NCBI GenBank assembly: GCA_001632425.1
Contig: KV425611.1
Location: 1 to 64,000, forward strand
Direction: 5' to 3'
Length of the DNA stretch: 64,000 nucleotides
Origin: Neolentinus lepideus HHB14362 ss-1
Lineage: Eukaryota; Basidiomycota; Agaricomycetes; Gloeophyllales; Gloeophyllaceae
The notes below the pieces were generated by a model that was given only the letters and a program-made list of their open reading frames with translations, was not told the origin of the DNA and made no database searches. Numbering within the stretch: the stretch's first letter is position 1; each line of letters opens with the position of its first letter. Position numbers and translations under genes: made by a program. Positions 56,077-64,000 of the stretch are shown one piece after another.

Positions 56077-58282
56077 TCACTCGACTTCGCCTACTCTCTG
56101 TCGATCTTCCACCTCCTGCATCTCACCAGCGCCAGGGCTCTCTTCGTCCGGACTCCCCTTACCTTCTTGACGACCTAAATTTGGTACGTGCCTTAAGAAC
56201 ATCGCCGTGACGAACGCCAATCCAGCCCACGGCACGAGCGAGATGAAGCTATACCTCGTCCCGATGGTGAACGCTGTCCGCACGATGCTCTGAACATCCT
56301 CCGGCAGAGCATCGATGCCTTGCAGCGAAGAGAGACCGCTCGAGCTCCAGCTGCCGACATCGACGTCGCTGAAGGCGCCAGAGTTTATTGCTGAGGTAAT
56401 GTGCGCGGATACCTTTGCGTTCATCACTGCACCACATTGTGCGAGGCCGACAGTTCCTCCGAACGAGCGCATCTATACCAGCAACCAAAGACTGTCGATG
56501 ATGCAAAGTCTGGATAAGTGAAAACGGGGAAAACTGACGAAGAGCGTGAACGCAGTGATTCGCGCCTGCATCTTCTCCGGTTGCGAGAATCGAACATGGA
56601 GAACAGAGGAGGCGACGCATAGGCTAACGCCGGCTCCGGTCATAACCATAAAGCTAGTTTCCTGTCAGAGATAGGAGTCGTACGAAATATCACATGTAAC
56701 CCACCCATCGACGGGTTTCTGCTTATTGTCGTCAACTCCTATTGAGATAAGGCCCAGGCCTATTGTCATGACCATGCTACCCAGCTGCACGGCGCGGCGG
56801 GGCTCGCGAGTGAACTTGATAATCTGCATCGAAACCATTGAGCCAGCACCCTATGAAGCAAATCTTTCAGCCAAACATAGCACAGACCAAACTCACAAAT
56901 TACTCACCATGCCGGGCGCAAAATAGATCAACTGTACACCCGCGTTTGTAGCCGACTTTCCCGCCACAATCACCATAAAAATCGCCACAAAGTAGAATAT
57001 GACCATCATAACCATGCCCTGCACGAAGTTTGAGTACAATACTGCGCATACATCGTACGACAAAAAGATTTTCATCGGGATGAACGGGTCTGCCCATAGC
57101 ACTCGTAAAGGTGGAGGGACAGAGGAGTCCCTGTAGTGTGCAAGGAGAAGCTCATAACACCCGCACACGATGGGCAGTATTCCGCCGCCGACGAACGAGG
57201 CGATAACCTTCGCGGAGTTCCAGGCTTCAGTGGATCCCCAATTCAATGCCAGGAGGAGGGGGATACCGCCCCCAATGAACAGCAAGGTACCGATCCAGTC
57301 AACACGCAGGAGTTTGTCGAACCGCCGCTCTTTCTTCCCTTCTTGGAGAGGGAGATGCTCCGATGATTTGCCTTTGTGTGCTATCTTGCGGAGGAGGAGG
57401 AAGCATATGATAATTGCTGCGGCGCACGCTGGTAGACTGTAGAATGAACGTTGAACATCGGATGCCGGGACGCCGGGAGCAGGAATGCACTTACTTGATG
57501 GCGAATATCCAGCGGAAATAGACTGAGAGGAGTGCACCGCCGATCACTGGGCCGATGCAGTACCCAATGGCGTAGAGAATCATGAGTGCAGTCGTTTGGA
57601 AGTTATTCTCGTCCAGGGATCTCGAGTCCGCAAGAATGATACGGACGACCTATAGTTGCATGTCAGAGCCTCTCCCAACACTGTGCGGAGTGGACTTACA
57701 GATGTCAGCCAGCTGCGCCGATACCAGCGATCCCTCGTCCAGCGAGCATCGTGCCTATGTTGTGGGCGCCGGTGCTGAGCGCACTGCCAACCATAAAAAA
57801 TAGGAGAGATAACTGTAAGGCGGGATGTCGTCCATATATATCTGATAGCGACCCGAAGAAGGGTATAAATACGGTAGATGATAGGAGGTATGCGGTTCCG
57901 ATGTAACTGAGATCCAGGTGAGCCCATACTAAGATGAAGACTTAAGACCCAGACAGCTACCTTTGCAGGTGAAGTGCATGAAACACAGACTGAGCGAGAG
58001 AATATCAGTCTGGTGCATCGGATCCCGATCACGTATACACATACTGCAATGTGAGATTGTGCCGTAGCCACAACTTGAGGCGTGATTAACATTAGTCTTG
58101 TGCAATCTGCGTGGGAGATACAACGGCTCACCGGTGTAATCAAGCGTTTCCAATATAACTGGAATGCATAGAGCCACCATTAAGGAGACCTTGGACGCAA
58201 GGCTTGTTCCTTGCCCATCTTGACCGGACTTCCACGTCCAAAAGTCTTTTAAGCGTCCGACATATCCGATCAGCGCCGCCAT
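56077..58282 (-). CDS. MFS drug:H+ antiporter, DHA2 (14-helix) type
   Basis: About nine exons on the minus strand. The first reads SKVSLMVALCIPVILETLDY and joins in phase 1 to VVATAQSHIA, then SVFHALHLQ, then YIGTAYLLSS. Motif A follows helix 2 (GSLSDIYGRHP), then MVGSALSTGAHNIGTMLAGRG and IGAAG. Exons further on carry GGALLSVYFRWIFAIKLPAC, a central WIGTLLFIGGGIPLLLALNW, and the last helix pair. The tail is acidic (EEVEDRQRVGEVE-like) and ends at 56077. The ETLDYTVVATAQ-type helix 1 and 14-helix length place it among plasma-membrane exporters of toxic compounds. The substrate is unknown. No lesion was found, and the start Met at 58282 is the first in frame. Confidence 0.85.
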
Positions 58283-59155
58283 GCCCAAGGAGCACACCTA
58301 AAATATTCGAAGAATAAGATGCAGAGTACATGATTTACGGTAAGGGCAACTATTATATACATCAGATGCAAGACTAGGACCGCAGTACTCCTTGACGCGA
58401 GCTCACAGCCAACTCACAGCAGTTGAAAGTACTGCCTCACGAGAGACGTGACAGGAATCGGTGCTCCAGCCAATCACGTGGTGCTCAGGAACGGTGGATG
58501 CGTGGTTTTCGGAACAGTTCGGACAGTGTTCGCGATAAATCACAAAGAGATCCTATGAACGTTTTGAGTTGTCCTTACTGTCCTTCGGCATGATGTCTGT
58601 ATAAAACAGTCTTAATGCAATCAATAACACCGTATGGGATCGCCAGTGTGCCGTGAATATCCTTCCGGCTTCAGCTGCCAGCGCGGGATGCTGTTGCTGA
58701 AACAAGGCAGCGTCAACACTAAACAAGTATTCGAAATGCAAAACTGAGCACCCGCTAGCTAGAGGATGCTGCGCTGATGACGGGAATTATGGGAATGCAT
58801 AGTACGGCACCATGGGCTCAAGCAGCCCAGCAGAGATTGAGAGATTGGACCGTGCGGACTCCTTCAAGTTGAGCTGTCCATTTGAATTTGCTGTCAGAAA
58901 GTGTCTCAGGCTGTAACTACCATAAACCGACTCACACACACACAGCATATCGACCGGTGCCAGCTCGACAGTCGCTGAGCTCATTAATGGGCCAGAGCAA
59001 CCTCACGTACTTAGGAGAGAAGAAATAACATTTTCGAGTGATCAGTTTGAAGTCCGCGACCTTGACACTTACCTAAAAGTCACGCCACGCGTTCCGTAAC
59101 TTTCGAACGTACATAAATTCAAGTTGACTAAACTCTTTCCTCAGGCCTTCTGGCC
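58283..59155 (-). other. Intergenic region with two small open frames
   Basis: Minus-strand frames at 58787-58984 (MSSATVELAPVDMLCVCESV...) and 58553-58741 (VDAALFQQQHPALAAEAGRI...) look protein-like and could be exons of one small gene. I could not find a splice in matching phase between them. No family is recognised. The region also holds the divergent promoters of the MFS and dynactin genes. Confidence 0.3.
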
Positions 59156-59897
59156 ATGGAGGCTCCCATTTACTATTCCAAGTCTGAATTCATCGAAACT
59201 GTAAGGACAGTATGCATTGTCTCGCAATCCTCACGAACTGAAAATACGACAGGACACAGGCAACAAGGTGTCGCGTCGCGCCACCATCGCTGGTCCGCAG
59301 AACATCATTTTGGGCGGAAAGACAATTATCGCCACGGGTGCTATTATTCGCGGCGACTTGAGACGGACGGGACCGGGCCATGCTGTTGTGATATCTCTAG
59401 GTCGATATTGTTTGGTTGGTGAGGGGTGTGTGATGAGGTGGGTTGTCGATGAAATTTGCTTGAGCGCGCGTGATTCACCTGCGATGTGTTGGGAAGGCCG
59501 CCATACAAGACGTACCGAGGCAACTTCAACTATTATCCTATGAAGATTGGTGATCACGTCCACGTCGGCGCGAACTCGGTTGTGGAAGCCGCCACTATTG
59601 GTAACCACGTCGAGATCGGGAAGAACTGCGTCATTGTCTGTGCTTTGCCTCCTTCTCCACGCTTTATAATTCAACTGTCATCCTGTTTGCGCGCAGGGAA
59701 AGTTCACAATCATAAAGGACTGCGCGAAGATTGGGGACAACACCATCATCCCGCCGAACACCGTTATCCCTGCGCTTTCTTTCTTCGCTGGCTCTCCTGG
59801 GCGATATGTGGAAGATTTACCGGAGTCAACTATGGAAGTCGTCGAGGCCAGAACGAAGTCGTATTACAGACGCTTCATGCCTTTTGAAGGGCGTTAA
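59156..59897 (+). CDS. Dynactin subunit p25 (DCTN5-like)
   Basis: Exons 59156-59200, 59253-59437, 59497-59635 and 59697-59897 give 189 residues. The protein opens with a YYSKSEFIET element and a GNKVSRRATIAG strand, followed by left-handed beta-helix hexapeptide repeats (IILGGKTIIATGAIIRGDLR, VHVGANSVVEAATIGNHVEI, FTIIKDCAKIGDNTIIPPNT). It closes with a helical ESTMEVVEARTKSYYRRFMP tail, the order found in dynactin p25. An inserted RTGPGHAVVISL stretch between repeats is longer than in animals. It forms part of the pointed-end complex of dynactin, which links dynein to cargo such as early endosomes in hyphae. A gamma-carbonic anhydrase was excluded because the three metal-binding His are absent. 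Confidence 0.93.
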
Positions 59898-62304
59898 GTT
59901 TATCAACCTCAAGTGGTCGCGGCCTTTAATATCCTCCAGCTAAGATACCAAGTTGATAATGAATAGAGTAAGACTATTGTTACTGGTTCAGTTACGTATT
60001 CTCATGTATTTTACAGGTGGTGGTGTCTAACATTCCGAGGTTCATGCTAATTGTATTCCTGTCTCTCATCGTATGTACTTGTAATGCTATTGTACTTTTA
60101 ATACTATCCGGTATGTTATTTTTCTGGGTTGTTAACGGGTTGTATAAGGCTGACTGACTTCTCACCTTAGCGCTAGATTTTCGCATGTCTGAAAGATGTT
60201 GGCATATTTGTCCGGAAACTGAACCTTAGGCAAGGTTTATTGGTAGTAATCTCCGTTCGACTGGTGGTGATGTGAGTCTTCCTCCTTGTGCTCTGTTTTT
60301 GTGATGAAAATACATCGCTGCGTTCTTTCGGAGTTGTATTTGACGATAGCATTATAGCCCATGTCTTCTGATCTTTTCTTTCTCCATCTATTCTCCCTCT
60401 GTCTATTCTCCTCATGATCCTTACTTTTTCCCTTCTTTAGTCTCCGGCACCCACAGCCCAGATCTACATAGTCTATCGTTAGATTACTCTATTCAGGTGA
60501 GTAGTGGGTGTGATCGTTCGCTGTTGGCTGTGAAGAGTGTTTCGTGCGAGTTTCCTTTATGATGCATAAGATCCAAATATTAACCAGACTCTGAACGCTG
60601 AGATGAGTCATGATCACCACCCTCTGATTTTGAGTGGTCCCTTGTTCTTCCTCTCCGATTCATTTTCTTCCAGCTGTTAACAACCCATCCTTCTTCAGGC
60701 AACTTGACCTCCTTCATCGACTACCTCATTGTCAAGTGATGTCATCAATACGTTGATACGACTATCTTGATGGTGAGAATCTACTTGATGTGATTCTATT
60801 CTGTCATCGAGATGATAATCTTTCAACGGCGTACATATGCGTCTCTAATGGAGGCGTTGTGATGACCTTGTTGCTCCTGTACCATCAAATTCTGAACTTT
60901 CTCGATTGTCTGGCCTTGTTTGTGTATCTAGGCTGACTCGGGACTTCCATTTTGGCTAGGCTTGGTTTGATTTAGTCGTTTCGTAGTTGTTGGGTGATGT
61001 TGGTATGTATCTTTACCTTTTGTATTGCGAATATGGGTTGATTCTTCACCCAGAACTTGACGGTTTCTTATTCTGCGGGTTGTCGGCTTTGGGGCTTTCA
61101 TCCACTTCAACAATGGATGTACTCGGGATCAGGAGCCTGGGCAGGAGGACGTATGTTCACGCTGTTATCTACCACATTGAATTTTACACCACGTTGGTCT
61201 AGGCCTCCAGATAACCTGAATGGCTGATTCGATACGTTGCAAGGTCATGAGGTTCAGGAGCAACTTGCACCGTGCTCTGAGTGTCGGTCTCGGTATACCA
61301 GCATGTTCATTTCGGAAAGATATTTTTGTTCGTATCGCCCTTATCACTTTGATGCAATAAAGGCATGAATAGGTTACTGAAGCGTGCATAGGTGATTTCT
61401 CAGATTAGGCGGTGACATAGGGTGGGACCCCAAACACTGGGAGGGTGCGCGTGAGTCTTACTTGGTCTCGGACCCGTGAATTGTAGCGAACTGACTCAAT
61501 ACAGGACACTGCCTATGGCGGCAAGGTAGTTATCGTGGCCTAGATTGTGGGTGTAGCATGGTGAGTCGGAAATAGACCGCTTACTTGCTAGCTCTGCCAG
61601 GCGTGTTCAGCTGGCCGGACTAGGAGGGGTGAATTATAGTCATGTCGGTTAAAATCAGGGACCGATGGTTCCATTCCCCTCGTTGTCTATGACTAGTTGT
61701 AATACGGATTTCCGTGGCGCAATGAGTGCATGTATTTGGTTGAGCATGCTACGCCCACACCCCCAGTTTGAATGTGTGATTATTACATTGCTTGAATGAC
61801 AGGAGGCGAACTGCCCTGCGAACTGAATTACTCTAGCATGTGTGCTATGCATGGCGGCCTCGCGGTTTCATGTCAATGGTCCCGGCCTCTGATCATGACT
61901 ACAGGCCGCAATTGGTCACCAATGGCACGACTTGGGATTATTATTTGATAATTATCAGGGTTATTGATGTTGCCGGCCGGGGTTGAGGGTGGCGTGGGTC
62001 TCTCCAGTGACGCCGAATCTTTTACAGCAGTCGCAAGTTACCGGCGACACCATCTTTCGTCCTTACTCTGAGGACAGGATTGAGCGGATCGCTATACACA
62101 GCATCCGACCCTCTTTTCTCGCACAACTCTCAACTTGCGACTGTTTGTTCGCCTGCTGGCAGGTCATATTTACGACCGACCCACGCGCGCGACGTACTCT
62201 GACATCTGACAAATCATCGCAAAAATCAAAAATTCGTGAGTCGCTCTAATCAACGGGCGCGTCCGTCTATTTCCTGAATTTTTTGCGAATTTTATGGATC
62301 CAGG
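59898..62304. other. Long gene-free stretch before eIF4G
   Basis: About 2.4 kb with no supported gene. On the minus strand around 60200-60730, short charged protein-like pieces (for example DMGYNAIVKYNSERTQRCIF) interrupted by stops suggest a decayed element, but no domain can be named. The last 300 bp is the eIF4G 5' region. Confidence 0.4.
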
Positions 62305-64000
62305 ATGAGCAAGGTTTCCTCCAGTTCACAATCGAAGATTCCTCCCCAACTTCCGTCAAAGTCAGCTTGGGCACGGGGACCCCCTCAAAGCACTTCGTCA
62401 GCTCCCTCGCCTCGCACACAGTCGCCCGCTCCAACAGGCGCGACCCCTCCAGCCACTGCGACACATTCTAGACGTCCTAGTGCTCTTACTGGTCAGGGTG
62501 TTTCGATCAAGGATGGCGTATCTGTACCTAGGAGCAATGCCGGCCATGCCAGGCATGGTGAGTCGGGCCGGCAGTTCGTCGGGGTGGAAATTATTGACAC
62601 TATGTTCAGGCTCATCTGTCACATTTGGTTCCATAGATGATGCGTCATCGGCGCCCATATCCTCATCCCCTGCCAGTATTCCGGCCATTAAGGCCGAAAC
62701 CGTAAAATCGTTCGGGACCGTACCTGCGTCCCCGTCGCCTACCACAGTGAATGGCAAGCAGCCGGTAGGAACTGTACGAACAGCTAATGGAATATCTAAT
62801 GGAACATCAAGCGCATCTACGAACGACTCGAAGAAGCCGATTAGCAAGTTTGATGTCAAACAGCTCTTCCAGAATCCAAGCTCGAGCTCCCCCACGCCCT
62901 CTGTATCGTCACCGCTTCCGACATCCTCTCCTTCTGTACGAACATCTGCATTACCCCCTCAGCAAGCGCCACCTGGAGGCCAGCACCCCCCTTCACAGCC
63001 TTCTCAGTTAGGCGCCGGCTCGTATACCCCTTTTACACCTAGCGCGCAGTTTAGAACACCTACCACTCCTGCTAATGGACCTGCCGGACCTGGCCAACCT
63101 CCCCGTTCCCCCGTGTCTTTCAGACCCATGGCGAACGGTGCAGGTGGCGCTGGCGCTCGGCCGTCGACGGGTCCCACCCCTCCTGCCGGTCCGCCTCAGG
63201 CTATGCCCGCTGCTATGCCTAGCCCGCGCATGACACCCCATCCACACCCTGGAGCGCCCGCAGGACTGCCGCCCGGGACTCCCGTTGGCTGGCAGCCGTA
63301 TTATGTCAGTCCTGCTCTATCTAATCTGATGTTGATATCCAACTAATGTGTTTCCAGTACTCATATGTACCTGGCCTCACCGCCGAACACTATATGCCTC
63401 CGTATGCTAGTCATGGTCAATGGCACATGCCTCCGCAAGGTTTCCCGCCCCAGCAACATCCCCAGCAACATCTTCCCCATGCCCCACCTGGACCGCCCGG
63501 ACCTCCTCACGTCGGTATGCCTATGTCTCCCCGTAATCCTCCCCCGCCATTACAAGGCCCCGGCACTCCTACTCCTTCACACGCTGTCCTCGCCCAACAC
63601 CAACACGCGCCATCGAGTAGTGCAAGCACGATATCCTCGCCGCCCACCACTCCCGCCTCTCTCGGCCCCACTGGTCCTCCCAACGCTCGCTTGAACTCCG
63701 GTGCCAGCGCTTTCGTCCCTCGACAGTCGAAGATTGTCATTAAGAGCACTAATGGTCAGGAACTCGACCTCAAGGCGTTCCAGAAGACGCCGTCGCAGTC
63801 TGGTGCCCCTGTCGTCCCACCCTCGCCTGTACCCAGTCCAGCGCGGCGACCGGCTATTCGGATGGAGACGGAGGAGGCGAAGAACAAGCGGTTGGCGGAG
63901 GAGAGAGAGAAGGAGCGGGTGAAGAAGGAGGAGGAGGAGCGGAGGAGGAAGGATATCGAGGATAAGGAGCGGAAGCAGCGCGAGGAGGCAGAGAAGAAGA
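62305..64000 (+). CDS. eIF4G: Translation initiation factor eIF4G, amino-terminal part (cut by window edge)
   Basis: Exons 62305-62557, 62637-63304 and 63358 onward stay in phase; 521 residues are visible and the gene continues beyond 64000. The amino end (MSKVSSSSQSKIPPQLPSKS) and the following 350 residues are disordered, rich in Ser, Pro, Gly and Gln, as in fungal eIF4G. A motif SKIVIKSTNGQELDLKAFQK near residue 435 matches the short conserved element found in basidiomycete eIF4G before the eIF4E-binding region. The last visible part is a highly charged Glu/Lys/Arg helix (EEAKNKRLAEEREKERVKKE). The eIF4E site and MIF4G domain lie outside the window, so the identification rests on the leader and the charged region. 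It scaffolds the cap-binding complex in the cytosol. Confidence 0.8.

Noticed and set aside
56077..58282. Secondary-metabolite cluster around the MFS transporter
   Set aside because: Neighbours are a dead kinase, dynactin p25 and PPM1. No synthase or tailoring enzyme is present.
59156..59897. Alternative call as gamma-carbonic anhydrase
   Set aside because: The beta-helix fits, but metal-binding His residues are absent and the amino- and carboxy-terminal elements match dynactin p25.
60170..60740. Minus-strand charged peptides resembling a decayed Copia-type polyprotein
   Set aside because: No CCHC, protease, integrase or RT motif could be read, and no LTRs were found.

Overview
The window is nuclear DNA of a filamentous basidiomycete, most likely an Agaricomycete. 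Coding sequence is broken by many phase-conserved introns of about 45-60 nt with GTRAGY donors, intergenic space is gene-poor, and the families present (F-box expansions, serine-rich GPI-anchored cupredoxin-like protein, small cysteine-rich metallothioneins, orphan kinase-like proteins, a KDZ-like transposon leader protein) are typical of mushrooms and polypores. All exon joins were made by eye from splice signals and reading frame. No RNA evidence was available.

Layout. 1-3.3 kb: a probably decaying multi-exon gene of unknown function. 3.9-16.1 kb: a cupredoxin-like surface protein, two copies of a four-helix membrane protein (6.1 and 15.1 kb), a coiled-coil protein, a small hypothetical gene, F-box relics and several tandem-repeat tracts. 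16.6-23.8 kb: a 3.6-kb tandem duplication in which the right copy holds an intact F-box gene and the left copy is a pseudogene. 24.5-30.9 kb: a 2H phosphoesterase-like gene and two metallothionein genes, with repeat arrays upstream of and between them. 31-36.6 kb: a small hypothetical gene and a kinase-like gene that is divergent from mitochondrial HSP70 (SSC1), with a heat-shock element between the two. 37-46 kb: a PalI/Rim9-family membrane protein, HUB1 and several unrecognised genes. 46.3-50.6 kb: mobile-element territory, with one 2.8-kb interval between 26-bp inverted repeats that holds a KDZ-like leader protein, and a separate 603-bp inverted-repeat element. 52-64 kb: PPM1 (leucine carboxyl methyltransferase), a dead AGC-like kinase, a DHA2-type MFS transporter, dynactin p25, and the first part of an eIF4G gene that runs off the right edge.

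The housekeeping genes (SSC1, HUB1, PPM1, dynactin p25, eIF4G) are intact and functionally unrelated. They are islands in a region shaped by local duplication, gene decay and small transposons. I see no biosynthetic cluster or operon-like system. The least explained structures are two separate tandem arrays (11.2-12.2 kb and 25.75-26.1 kb) whose units look like a micro-exon plus a roughly 50-nt intron.
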